DNA of 64,000 nucleotides from positions 227,655 through 291,654 of the forward strand of contig NZ_FKBR01000019.1 in NCBI RefSeq assembly GCF_900078335.1, written 5' to 3'. The notes under the pieces are model-generated. The model was not told where the DNA came from. It ran no database searches and saw nothing but the letters and a program-made list of their open reading frames with translations. Shown piece after piece: positions 1 through 8,058 of the stretch; position 1 is the first letter of the stretch; every line of letters begins with the position of its first letter. The position numbers were made by a program, and so were the translations under genes. Source of the DNA: Bordetella trematum. GTDB lineage: Bacteria > Pseudomonadota > Gammaproteobacteria > Burkholderiales > Burkholderiaceae_B.

Positions 1-558
1 GGCATGGACGGGTATGAACTGGTGCGCCGGGTGCGTCAGCAGCATCCCTGGCTGCCGATCCTGGTCGTGACGGCGGATGTCACCCCCCAGCAGACACGCA
101 GATTTGCCCACGATACCCGCATCAAGGTACTGGGCAAGCCATTGGCGCTGGAGGCGCTGGGGCGTGCCCTGTCGCAGATCTCGGGGGTGCAGCCCGTGGT
201 GGGAGAGCCGCAGCTCAGCGATGACCTGCTGGGCGGAAAGCCCTTGCCCGAAGAGCTCCGGCAGACTTTTCAGACGGCCAATGAGGCGAGTCTGGAAGCG
301 ATGCGCGAGGCCTGGGAGAAGAATGATGTGCCGCGCCTGCTGGCCGAGCTGCATGCCTTGCGCGGTGCGCTCAATGTTTTCGGCATGGAGTGGCTGGCCA
401 AGCAAAGTGCCGAACTCTCGCAAGCCCTGAAACAGGGGGATATGCAAAGCCATCAAACCCGTTTCGCCCGTTTCTGCTTCGATCTGCAGCGGACCTTCTC
501 GGTGCAGTCAGCACCCGAGGCGCGCGCAGACAGGCCAGGGAGGGCGGCCGTGGGATGA
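1..558 (+). CDS. Hybrid sensor histidine kinase, C-terminal part (receiver end plus Hpt domain)
   Basis: Only the 3' end of the gene lies in the window; the frame is open from base 1 and stops at 556-558. The first ~50 residues are the second half of a receiver domain: 'GMDGYELVRR', the conserved Thr in 'VVTAD' and the conserved Lys-Pro in 'LGKPL'. The phospho-accepting Asp lies upstream, outside the window. Residues ~80-160 form a helical Hpt domain with a candidate phospho-His at codon 352-354 ('ELHALRGAL'). This receiver-Hpt order is that of BvgS/EvgS-type phosphorelay kinases. The next gene (720) is a response regulator and its likely partner. The input signal cannot be read from this fragment. 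Confidence 0.85.
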   Translation, partial: GMDGYELVRRVRQQHPWLPILVVTADVTPQQTRRFAHDTRIKVLGKPLALEALGRALSQISGVQPVVGEPQLSDDLLGGKPLPEELRQTFQTANEASLEAMREAWEKNDVPRLLAELHALRGALNVFGMEWLAKQSAELSQALKQGDMQSHQTRFARFCFDLQRTFSVQSAPEARADRPGRAAVG

Positions 559-719
559 GCTGCCGAGACGGTGTGCTGAGGTTTGGCATAGATCAAGCCA
601 GGGCTCAGACACGAACTAGTACGAGATACATGCCCGTTGGCATGGCCTACAGTAAACCAGGGCCGGGTTCCAGATTCGAACAATCCTGGCTTGCATTTCA
701 GACGCGATAGGGGGGCTGC

Positions 720-1400
720 GTGACAATCAACTTGATACTTGCCGATGATCATCCTGCTTTGCTGAGCGGCATGGAGCTCGGGCTGTCAGAGGTGCCGGGC
801 TTGCGTGTTGTCGGCAAGGCCAGGAATTCCACCGAGCTGCTCGCCCTGCTTGCAACCCAGCAGTGCGATATTCTCTTCAGCGACTACAGCATGCCTGGCG
901 GTAGCTTTGGCGATGGCATGGGGATGCTGTCTTATGTGCGCCGGCGCTACCCGAAGATCAAGATCATCGTCTTTACCGTGATCGACAACGATGCCATCGT
1001 GTTCGAAATGATGCGCCTGGGTGTGAAGTCGGTGCTCAATAAGAGCGAAAGCATGCGGCAGGTGGTCGCCGCGATCCAGGCCGTGCATACCGGCGGCGTC
1101 TATGCGCCGCCGTTGCTGGCCCGCGAGGCCCAGGCGCATGCGGAAAGCAATGGCCTGCCGGCGCTTTCGCGCCGCGAAGTCGAGGTGCTGCGGCTGTATG
1201 TCAGCGGCGCTTCGGTCACGCAGATCGCCCGCCAGCTCAACCGCACCAAGCAGACGGTCAGCACGCAGAAGTCCAGCGCCATGCAGAAGCTGGGCCTGCA
1301 GCGCGATGTCGATCTATTCCGTTTCGCCTACCAGAACGGGATGGTGCAGGGCAGCGATGCCCTGGCCGTGCGCGGTTCTGCCGCATGTGTCTTGAACTGA
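720..1400 (+). CDS. LuxR/FixJ-family two-component response regulator
   Basis: 226 residues: an N-terminal receiver (acidic D9/D10, phospho-Asp D55 in 'FSDYSMPGG', Lys108 in 'VLNKSE') and a C-terminal LuxR-type helix-turn-helix starting near residue 150 ('LSRREVEVLRLYVSG...RLNRTKQTVS'). The start is GTG at 720 behind a G-rich stretch (GGGGGC). It lies 161 bases after a hybrid kinase whose Hpt domain could pass phosphate to D55, and 33 bases before an amino-acid permease, so the three may be one signalling/transport unit. It closely resembles the regulator at 11035-11718: same D55 and K108, near-identical recognition helix. Its targets are unknown; the fimbrial operon downstream is a candidate by position only. 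Confidence 0.9.
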   Translation: MTINLILADDHPALLSGMELGLSEVPGLRVVGKARNSTELLALLATQQCDILFSDYSMPGGSFGDGMGMLSYVRRRYPKIKIIVFTVIDNDAIVFEMMRLGVKSVLNKSESMRQVVAAIQAVHTGGVYAPPLLAREAQAHAESNGLPALSRREVEVLRLYVSGASVTQIARQLNRTKQTVSTQKSSAMQKLGLQRDVDLFRFAYQNGMVQGSDALAVRGSAACVLN

Positions 1401-1433
1401 CTTCGCGGGCACAGCCCGAGAGGATACCGAAGC

Positions 1434-2771
1434 ATGAGTGACATCAAGCAAATCGGGCAGCGGGAGGCTGGGCTGCCCAAGGTGTTCGGACGGCATCAGA
1501 TGGCCATGGTCGCGGTGGGCGCGATCATCAGTTATGGCCTGATGACGGGGGCCGGATTCCCATTGAGCCTGGCCGGACCGGGGGTGGTGGTCAGCTATCT
1601 TGCCGCCAGTGTGGTGGTGCTGCTGATGGCCTATTGTCTTGCGGAGATGGCGGCCCGGCATCCCATGCCCGGAGCGTTCGGATCCTATGCCGAAGCCTAT
1701 CTGGGCGCGGGTAGCGGGTTCGTCGTGCGCAGCGCCTATGTCGTCGGCCTGCTGTGCATCATCGGCACGGAAATGGAACTGTTGGGCAGCGCCCTGACGC
1801 CCATGCTGCCGGGGCTGTCTGCGACGCTCCTGTCTGTCCTTGGCCTGATCGCGATCATGGGCGTGAATCTGCTGCCTGCGCAGTGGTTCGCGCGCCTGGA
1901 GTTTTCGCTATCGGCGGTGAAGGTCGCCGCCCTGCTTTTTTTCGTGGGCTGCGCCTGGCGTGTTTTTTTCCAGAGCGAGGCAACCTTGCCTGCGCCGCAG
2001 AGTCTGCAAGCCGCCGGCGAGATGCTCTATTGGAAGGGGATTCTCGAGGCCTTCGTCCTGGCCGTGCTGGGCTATGCCGGCATGGAGTCCCTGGCAGTTG
2101 CAGCTGGTGAAACGACGGCCTCGCCGGGAATCATCCGGCGCGTCATCCACACGACAGCGTGGCTCTTGGTCGGTCTGGCGCTGGCCGTGGTGGTTGTGTC
2201 GGTGGCGGTAAGCATGCTGGGCATCCTGCCGTTGTCGGGGCCGCCCATGGCTTTTATCTTGCGCCAGAGTGGAGTGCCGGCCGGCTGGATGAACATAGCC
2301 ATCGCGGTGGCGGTGCTGTCGGTGCTCAATAGCCAGCTGTATGGCGCCTCGCGCATGCTGTTCAGCCTGGGGCGTGCCGAGCGGCGTCTGCACTGGCTGG
2401 GAGAGCTGCGTGGCGGTTCGCCGCGCAACGCGGTGCTGGCGGTGGGCGTGGTCTCGCTGCTGGTTTTCGCCTTTTTCAAACTGTACATGTTCCAGACCTT
2501 CATCGCGGCCACGACGATTGCCTCATCGTGCTTGCTATTGGTGTGGTTGATGGTGTTTTTTTCCTATCTGCGCTTTCGTCAGCAGGCGGCGCCCTTGCGA
2601 CAGTCCGACCGGGCGCTGGCCTCCTGGCCAGCCTGGGGCGGCGTGGTGCTGGTGGTGGGCGTGGCGCTGTCCACCTGGCGTCTGGAGCCGTTCGAGCTGA
2701 CTCTCATGATCGGGGGACCCTTCCTCCTCGTTTTGTGTCTCGTTTACATGCTGTTTTTCAGGCTGCGGTGA
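1434..2771 (+). CDS. APC-superfamily amino-acid/amine permease
   Basis: 445 residues, almost entirely hydrophobic, with about 12 predicted membrane segments. The N-terminus has the APC pattern: a short cytoplasmic leader, then a first helix interrupted by small residues ('AVGAIISYGLMTGAGFPLS'), as used for substrate and cation binding. ATG at 1434 follows AGAGGA with good spacing. It sits 33 bases after the response regulator and ends at a strong intrinsic terminator, so it is probably the last gene of that unit. Substrate cannot be assigned; an amino acid, GABA or ethanolamine is plausible from the family. It is an inner-membrane secondary transporter. Confidence 0.82.
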   Translation: MSDIKQIGQREAGLPKVFGRHQMAMVAVGAIISYGLMTGAGFPLSLAGPGVVVSYLAASVVVLLMAYCLAEMAARHPMPGAFGSYAEAYLGAGSGFVVRSAYVVGLLCIIGTEMELLGSALTPMLPGLSATLLSVLGLIAIMGVNLLPAQWFARLEFSLSAVKVAALLFFVGCAWRVFFQSEATLPAPQSLQAAGEMLYWKGILEAFVLAVLGYAGMESLAVAAGETTASPGIIRRVIHTTAWLLVGLALAVVVVSVAVSMLGILPLSGPPMAFILRQSGVPAGWMNIAIAVAVLSVLNSQLYGASRMLFSLGRAERRLHWLGELRGGSPRNAVLAVGVVSLLVFAFFKLYMFQTFIAATTIASSCLLLVWLMVFFSYLRFRQQAAPLRQSDRALASWPAWGGVVLVVGVALSTWRLEPFELTLMIGGPFLLVLCLVYMLFFRLR

Positions 2772-2804
2772 GTCGCTTCGTGAAGTGTTGTTTTTATGGT
2801 TTTC

Positions 2805-2830
2805 AAGGTGCACTCAGGTGCACCTTTTTT
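2805..2830 (+). terminator. Rho-independent terminator after the permease
   Basis: Perfect 9-bp stem (AAGGTGCAC at 2805-2813 with GTGCACCTT at 2818-2826), TCAG loop, then a T run to 2830. It closes the regulator/permease unit. Confidence 0.88.
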
Positions 2831-2987
2831 ATTGATCAAACCCCGTTCTTTTAGATGTTTTAACGCGATTCGACCTAGTTCTATGGTCCCTGTTGCTGGG
2901 GGCGCGTAACTTCCTAATCACGCCCTTAGTGGTGACCGGCGAAAGCAGGATTTCCTTGTGTATGCGTTGACTCGCGGAGTGGCTGCA

Positions 2988-3395
2988 ATGAGCAAGCTAG
3001 GTTTTTGGGGAGATTTCGAAACGAAGATCGTCTGCAATGAGCTGCGGCGTCAGGAGCTCCTTTCCGTTTCGGATTGGATTCACGACGCAAGCGACTGCGC
3101 AGCACGATTCTCGCCAATTACCTACCAGGGGTATTGCCTCTGGGCCACACCGTGTCGGCGGCTGGTGTGCAAATCACCCTGGTTTGCGCGCCGAGTTGCC
3201 ACTGTGGTTCGTTGGATGGTTGCCGATATCAGGTACCAGAAGGGTTTGAGCAGCCAGTCTCATTTGATGGGGCGTGTAGTCCGCCAAGCGCTGTTTTGGC
3301 CGGGAAACTGGCTGCTCGGTAGTGCCATGACTCTTTTGCGTTCGGATATCAGCGTATCGACCCTCCGTGCTCGCGAATCGTTTGTACAGCGTTAA
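2988..3395 (+). CDS. Hypothetical protein of uncertain reality upstream of the fimbrial genes
   Basis: Possible 135-residue reading frame starting at ATG 2988 behind GGAG (2976-2979). The product is Trp/Arg/Cys-rich, has no signal peptide, no clear membrane segment and no family I recognise. Two other frames are also open across the middle of the same stretch, and base composition differs from the neighbouring genes, so this may be a gene remnant or non-coding leader DNA. I list it because it is the longest frame in an otherwise gene-free 620-base region. Confidence 0.2.
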   Translation: MSKLGFWGDFETKIVCNELRRQELLSVSDWIHDASDCAARFSPITYQGYCLWATPCRRLVCKSPWFARRVATVVRWMVADIRYQKGLSSQSHLMGRVVRQALFWPGNWLLGSAMTLLRSDISVSTLRARESFVQR

Positions 3396-3424
3396 TCCAT
3401 ACCGCCGTTTTTCTTGTTAATCGA

Positions 3425-3431
3425 CCCCCCC
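3425..3431 (+). repeat. Homopolymeric C tract upstream of the first pilin gene
   Basis: Seven consecutive C bases, 24 bases before the pilin ATG. Bordetella fim2/fim3 promoters are known to phase-vary through a much longer C tract. Seven is short, so slippage would be rare. The similarity is positional and its function is inferred. Confidence 0.4.
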
Positions 3432-3454
3432 TGTCCTTAAAAGGATCTTGCATC

Positions 3455-3985
3455 ATGAAGAAGACTCTCATCACCTCCCTGGTTGCCGCCTCGTTCGCCC
3501 TGCTGGCCGGCGGCGCTTCCGCCGACACCGGTAAGATCAATTTCCAAGGCGTGATCACCGAATCGGCTTGCTCGATCGGCGGCGGCCAGCAAGGCTCCGA
3601 CATGATCGTGTCGATGGGCTCGATCTCGACCAACCAGTTCAGCGCTGTTGGCGATCGCAGCACCATGACCGACTTCACGATTGCGCTGCTGGGCTGCGAC
3701 ACGACCGTCGCCCAGACCGCCAGCATCTCGTTCAAGCCGGGTGCCGGCAGCGTGGTGGGCAACCGTTTGCTGAGCCTGGAAAACGGCGGCGGCGCGCAGA
3801 ACGTGGCCGTCGGCCTGGTCGACAGCCAAGGCGCTGACGTCATCGTTGGCGGCCCGGCCGTCCAGTATGGCCTGGTGAACGGCGACAACAACTTCTACTT
3901 CAAGGCCTTCTACGAAGCCACCGACGCGAACGTGGTGGCCGGTTCGGCCAACGCCCGCGCCATCTTCGAGGTTACCTACTCGTAA
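3455..3985 (+). CDS. Type 1-like fimbrial major subunit (pilin)
   Basis: 176 residues. A classic Sec signal peptide (MKKTLITSLVAASFALLAGGASA) is cleaved before 'DTGKINFQG'. The mature pilin has the family disulfide pair (Cys in 'SACSIGG' and in 'LLGCDTT') and ends with the penultimate-Tyr beta-zipper motif ('FEVTYS') recognised by chaperone and usher. ATG 3455 follows AAAAGGA at 3440-3446. First gene of the operon with its own downstream hairpin, which fits high-level expression of the main shaft subunit. Similar to Bordetella Fim2/Fim3/FimX/FimA; which of these it matches cannot be decided here. Confidence 0.92.
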   Translation: MKKTLITSLVAASFALLAGGASADTGKINFQGVITESACSIGGGQQGSDMIVSMGSISTNQFSAVGDRSTMTDFTIALLGCDTTVAQTASISFKPGAGSVVGNRLLSLENGGGAQNVAVGLVDSQGADVIVGGPAVQYGLVNGDNNFYFKAFYEATDANVVAGSANARAIFEVTYS

Positions 3986-4011
3986 GGCGTGAAGGGCGCG
4001 TAAGCGCCCTG

Positions 4012-4040
4012 GGGCCGGGTGAGTCATCCGGCCCGTTTTT
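4012..4040 (+). terminator. Terminator/attenuator between first and second pilin genes
   Basis: GGGCCGG (4012-4018) pairs with CCGGCCC (4028-4034), followed by GTTTTT. A second small hairpin (GGGCGC-GTAA-GCGCCC) precedes it at 3994-4009. Placed after the major pilin gene, it probably lets only part of transcription continue into the rest of the fimbrial operon. Confidence 0.78.
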
Positions 4041-4137
4041 CCAAAAACAATCACTTCCCGCTTCCCTGCGCCTGTGGCGCCCGGGGAAAGCATGAGTGTT
4101 GCCTGCTGTCAGCCATACCAGGCCAGGAATCCAGATT

Positions 4138-4692
4138 ATGCGCAGATGTATAGCTAAAGCCGGAAAGCCGTTTCTCGTGATGGCGCTGTCGATGGTGTCT
4201 GGCGCTGCCTGGTCCCAGGCGACCCTGACGATCAATGCCAACCTGACCACGGTGCCTTGCACGGTGTCGACCGAAACCGTGATCTTCGGCGAAGTGCCGA
4301 CGAACGAGTTCAAGCCCGGCGGTGGCATGGGCACCAACTTTGAACGCAATGTGGCGCTGACGATCGGCGGCTGCGAGGTGGCAACGCTGCGTTCGGCCAG
4401 CCTGAAGTTCACCGGCATCACAGTTTCCCAGATCCCCAATGGCACCGGCCTGGCGTTGACGCCCGTGGCAGACGGCGCCGAAGGCCTCGCCATCACCTTG
4501 ACCAACAACGATGCCGTGCACGGCACGCTGGGGCAGGCCATCCGCTTCGATGGTACCGAGACCTACGCGCTCAACGTATCGAGCGGAAAGAACACCTATG
4601 AATTCAAGGCGGCCTATGTACGCGTGCCGGGCGTGCCGCTCAAGCCCGGCCCGGCCGATTCGTCGGTGCTGGTGACGTTGACGTACTCCTGA
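4138..4692 (+). CDS. Fimbrial subunit, second pilin
   Basis: 184 residues from ATG 4138, chosen over an upstream GTG (4096) because it gives a normal signal peptide (Arg/Lys start, hydrophobic core 'FLVMALSMVSGAAWSQA') and follows AGGA. The mature protein begins 'TLTINANL', carries the paired cysteines (in 'VPCTVST' and 'GGCEV') and ends 'VTLTYS', the chaperone-recognition strand. It is more divergent than the first pilin, so it may be a minor or adaptor subunit. It lies between the attenuator and the chaperone gene and should be exported through the operon's usher. Confidence 0.88.
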   Translation: MRRCIAKAGKPFLVMALSMVSGAAWSQATLTINANLTTVPCTVSTETVIFGEVPTNEFKPGGGMGTNFERNVALTIGGCEVATLRSASLKFTGITVSQIPNGTGLALTPVADGAEGLAITLTNNDAVHGTLGQAIRFDGTETYALNVSSGKNTYEFKAAYVRVPGVPLKPGPADSSVLVTLTYS

Positions 4693-4759
4693 TTCTCCGT
4701 CGTTGAGCATGGTAGTTCCTGCTCCGACTTTCTTTTCGCTTGAACGATCCGGATGCCCT

Positions 4760-5500
4760 ATGAAAAAGCCTTTCGTACATCTTCTTCCCGCTGCTGTCCT
4801 GTTCGCGACCCTGGTTGGCGCTAGTGCGCAGGCAGGGATCCAGCTGTCGAATACCCGTGTCGTTCTCAACGAAGGCAGCCGCAGTGCTTCGGTCTACGCC
4901 AAGAACAGCGGCGAGCCCGTGGTCGTGCAGGCCTGGATCGAGGGCGTGGGCGAGAAAATGGAGACGCCGTTCTTCATCACGCCGCCCTTGAGCCGTTTCG
5001 ATGGCGATACCGAGCGCAGCCTGACGATCTCGCGTGTTGGGCAGGACGTGTCTGGCGACCGCGAAAGCTATTACTGGGTCAACGTGCTGGAGATTCCGCA
5101 GAAGGTCGAGGGACAGGCCAACACCCTGACGTTCGCGACCCGCACCCGCATCAAACTGTTCTACCGGCCCACGGCGATTCTGAAGGCGCCGCAGGGGCCG
5201 GAACAACTGACGTGGTCGGTCTCGCGTGAAGGCGCCAAATGCTCCTTGGCCATCGCGAACGCCTCGCCCTTCACCGTGAACTTCGCCCGCATGGAGTTGC
5301 CGGGGCAGGTGAAGGGTTTCGGCACCGGCATCGTGGCCATGCCGCTCGACACGACGAGGGTTGAGCTGAAGGGATGTCCGGCGTCCGGCGCTTCCTTGAC
5401 GCCTTATGTCGTCAACGAGTACGGCGCGATCGAACCCTGGCCGGCGGTCTCGCTGCAGTCCGGCGGCCCCGCTACGCCTGCCGCGGTGAGGCAGCCGTGA
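4760..5500 (+). CDS. fimB: Periplasmic fimbrial chaperone (PapD/FimB family)
   Basis: 246 residues from ATG 4760; signal peptide 'MKKPFVHLLPAAVLFATLVGASAQA'. The mature part is the two-domain Ig-like chaperone fold, with the family features: N-terminal strand 'IQLSNTRVVLNEG', 'FFITPPLSRFDG' and 'YYWVNVLEIP', followed by the basic 'RTRIKLFYRP'. These conserved Arg/Lys residues anchor the subunit C-terminus. Cys in 'AKCSL' and 'LKGCP' may form a domain-2 disulfide. The gene overlaps the usher start by one base (TGATG), so the two are translationally coupled. The symbol follows Bordetella usage. Confidence 0.9.
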   Translation: MKKPFVHLLPAAVLFATLVGASAQAGIQLSNTRVVLNEGSRSASVYAKNSGEPVVVQAWIEGVGEKMETPFFITPPLSRFDGDTERSLTISRVGQDVSGDRESYYWVNVLEIPQKVEGQANTLTFATRTRIKLFYRPTAILKAPQGPEQLTWSVSREGAKCSLAIANASPFTVNFARMELPGQVKGFGTGIVAMPLDTTRVELKGCPASGASLTPYVVNEYGAIEPWPAVSLQSGGPATPAAVRQP

Positions 5501-8058
5501 TGCACAATGCCCCGTCCTTTCCCCGCGCGCGCCTGAGCGTCACGCTCCTGCTGCTGTTGAGTGCGAGCCTGGGCGTACGCGCTCAGGAGCCGGCGCCTGC
5601 CGCTGCCTCCGGTCAGCCCGCTGCCGCGCCGCAACAGCCCGAAGTCCGATTTGACAACAGCTTTCTGCATCATATCGATGGCCAACCCCAGGTCGATCTG
5701 TCGGTATTCGCGCAGTCCAACCGGGTGCTGCCAGGCATGCACACGGTGCTGTTGCGTCTGAATGAGCAGACGATCGGCATGCGTGACATCGATTTCGTTC
5801 CCGAGGAGGGCAAGGTCGACGCTCAGCCGTGTCTGACCGTGCCGTTCCTGAAAGAGCTGGGCGTGAAGGTGGAGGCCTTCCCGGCGTTGCTGAGCGTAGA
5901 TGAGAAAGACTGCGCAGCGGCGCTCAAGGTTCTCCCCGATGCGTTCACTCGCTATGACCAGAGCAAGAACATCCTGAATATTTCCATCCCCCAGGCTGCA
6001 CTCGACAACCGGGCGCGTGGCTATATTCCTCCGGATATGTGGGATGACGGCGCCACCACGTTCTGGACGTCGTATCGGGCGTCCTTCAACCGCAGCCGCT
6101 ATACGGGCGGTGATTCAAATCAGCACAACAACACGACTTTCATCAGCCTGCGAAATGGCCTGAACGTCGGCGCCTGGCGGCTGCGCGCCAATGGCACCTA
6201 TTACGACTCGGGCAGCCGTTCGAAATGGGATTGGGATGATCGCTACATCGAGCGCACGATCAATCCCTGGCGCGGCGTGCTGCGCCTGGGCGACAGCTAC
6301 ACGTCTGGCGACATTTTCATGGGTTTCCGCTTCCGCGGCTTGCAGCTGCGTTCGGACGAGGGCATGTTGCCCGACAGCCAGCGCGGCTACGCGCCGGTGA
6401 TCCGGGGCATCGCCTCCGGATACGCCAAGGTGACGGTTCGCCAGCAGGGCAACGTCATCTACTCGACCTTCGTGCCGGCCGGGCCTTTCGTGATCGACGA
6501 TCTCTATTCCACGCCAGGGGCGGGGGACCTCGAGGTCGAAGTCGAGGAAATGGGCGGACGCACCACCCGCTTTCTCCAGCCCTTCGCCTCGCTGCCCATG
6601 CTGATGCGAGAGGGGATCTGGAAGTACAACTTTGCGGTCGGCGAGCATCGCCACAATTACAGCGGCGTGTCCAAACCGTGGTTGGGGCAGGCGACGGCCG
6701 CCTATGGTCTTCCCTGGGGCCTGACCGCCTATGGCGGCGGTATGGTGGCGCAGCACAATTACCAGTCTGCGGCCATCGGCCTGGGCTGGAACCTGGAATA
6801 CCTGGGCGCCATTTCCGCCGACATCATTGGGTCGCGTGCCGAGGACAAGCGCGGCAAGAAAAAAACCGGGCATGCCGCGCACATCCAGTATGCCAAGTCG
6901 TTTCCGGGGTCAGGCACGGACTTCACGCTGGCCGGTTATCGCTACAGCTCGGAAGGCTTCCGCAGCCTGGACGATGCGGTGCGTGACCGCGCCTACGACA
7001 ATCGCTACGCATACGAGTATGGCCGCCAGCACGAGTATCAGCTGTCGCTGTCGCAGCGTCTGGGCAACCGGGCCTCGTTGTCGTTCAACTATTTTGGCAT
7101 TGCCTATCGCAATGCGCCGCGCAATGCCACCTATGCCAACCTGGGTTTCTCCAGCTTCGTCGGCAATGTGGGTTACTCGCTCAACTACAGCATCAACCGC
7201 AGCCCCTGGAGTCAGAAAGACCGTTCATTCATGCTGACGCTGAGCATTCCTCTGGGTGCTCGCCAGACGGCCAGCTACTCGATGAATACCACCAATAACT
7301 ACGGCACCACCAACGATGTTTCGCTCAGTGGTCCGCTGACCGACGATTATGCGCTGACCTACTCGGTGCAGACCGGTATCACCAGCGGCAACGGCGACAA
7401 CAACGGCAACTACGGTTATGGATCCCTGGGCTACCAGTCGCCGATCGGCACGCTCAACGTCAGCCATGGCTACGCACGGCACAGCTCCAACACCAATATC
7501 GATGTGAGCGGCGCCATCGTGGTGGATTCGCGCGGCCCGTTGCTGGGCCAGAACCTCGGTGAAACCGCGGTCATCGTCGATGCGCCGGGGGCCAGCGGGG
7601 TCGCGGTCAACAACCACCCCGGTGTGCGGACCAACTCGCAGGGACGCGCCCTGGTTCCCTACGCCACGCCGTATCGCGAGAACCGTGTTTCCCTGACGCC
7701 GATGTCGGATGACGTCGACGCAACCCTGGAGGACAACGTCAAGACTGTCGTGCCCACGCGCGGCGCCATCGTGGTGGCCAAGTTCGATACGGTGATCGGG
7801 CGGGTCATGCTGGTTGTGCTGAAGGACAAGAATGGACAGGTATTGCCGTTCGGCGCCACGGTCTATGACCAGGAAGGCGAACAGCGCGGCATTGTCGGCC
7901 CGGTGGGTCGGGTCTGGCTGACCGGCCTGCATGGTGAAGCGCGCTTCGACGTGAAATGGGGTGAGCGCCAGGAGTATCAGTGCTCATTCAATATCGACCT
8001 GTCGGAGGCAGAAGGCAAGGCCGACATGGGCCAAAGGGAGATGACATGCGGTGGTTGA
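5500..8058 (+). CDS. fimC: Outer-membrane fimbrial usher (PapC/FimC family)
   Basis: 852 residues from ATG 5500, which overlaps the chaperone stop; normal length for ushers. Signal peptide (~28 residues, ending 'GVRA'), then a Pro/Ala-rich linker, the N-terminal chaperone-binding domain ('FDNSFLHH...DLSVFAQSN'), a 24-strand beta-barrel with plug ('GYAPVIRGIA...AGPFVIDDLY'), and two C-terminal domains with a Cys pair ('YQCSFN', 'EMTCGG'). It forms the pore through which pilins and adhesin are assembled. In Bordetella nomenclature FimC is the usher, unlike E. coli. Its last 13 bases overlap the adhesin gene. Confidence 0.95.
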   Translation: MHNAPSFPRARLSVTLLLLLSASLGVRAQEPAPAAASGQPAAAPQQPEVRFDNSFLHHIDGQPQVDLSVFAQSNRVLPGMHTVLLRLNEQTIGMRDIDFVPEEGKVDAQPCLTVPFLKELGVKVEAFPALLSVDEKDCAAALKVLPDAFTRYDQSKNILNISIPQAALDNRARGYIPPDMWDDGATTFWTSYRASFNRSRYTGGDSNQHNNTTFISLRNGLNVGAWRLRANGTYYDSGSRSKWDWDDRYIERTINPWRGVLRLGDSYTSGDIFMGFRFRGLQLRSDEGMLPDSQRGYAPVIRGIASGYAKVTVRQQGNVIYSTFVPAGPFVIDDLYSTPGAGDLEVEVEEMGGRTTRFLQPFASLPMLMREGIWKYNFAVGEHRHNYSGVSKPWLGQATAAYGLPWGLTAYGGGMVAQHNYQSAAIGLGWNLEYLGAISADIIGSRAEDKRGKKKTGHAAHIQYAKSFPGSGTDFTLAGYRYSSEGFRSLDDAVRDRAYDNRYAYEYGRQHEYQLSLSQRLGNRASLSFNYFGIAYRNAPRNATYANLGFSSFVGNVGYSLNYSINRSPWSQKDRSFMLTLSIPLGARQTASYSMNTTNNYGTTNDVSLSGPLTDDYALTYSVQTGITSGNGDNNGNYGYGSLGYQSPIGTLNVSHGYARHSSNTNIDVSGAIVVDSRGPLLGQNLGETAVIVDAPGASGVAVNNHPGVRTNSQGRALVPYATPYRENRVSLTPMSDDVDATLEDNVKTVVPTRGAIVVAKFDTVIGRVMLVVLKDKNGQVLPFGATVYDQEGEQRGIVGPVGRVWLTGLHGEARFDVKWGERQEYQCSFNIDLSEAEGKADMGQREMTCGG

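Larger units (their letters stand above)
2831..3454 (+). other. Long, less GC-rich region upstream of the fimbrial operon
   Basis: About 620 bases separate the permease terminator from the first pilin. Short open frames occur in all three plus frames (e.g. 2988-3395, 3074-3322), but none has the codon bias of the neighbours or a motif I recognise. The region ends in a C7 tract (3425-3431) and the AAAAGGA ribosome binding site of the first pilin (3440-3446). It must hold the fimbrial promoter. It could also carry a decayed gene. No repeat or transposase remnant was recognised. Confidence 0.5.

Noticed and set aside
1..1400. bvgS/bvgA virulence regulators
   Set aside because: The kinase fragment has BvgS-like order, but receiver-Hpt ends are widespread, and the regulator lies downstream of the kinase, unlike bvgA, which precedes bvgS.
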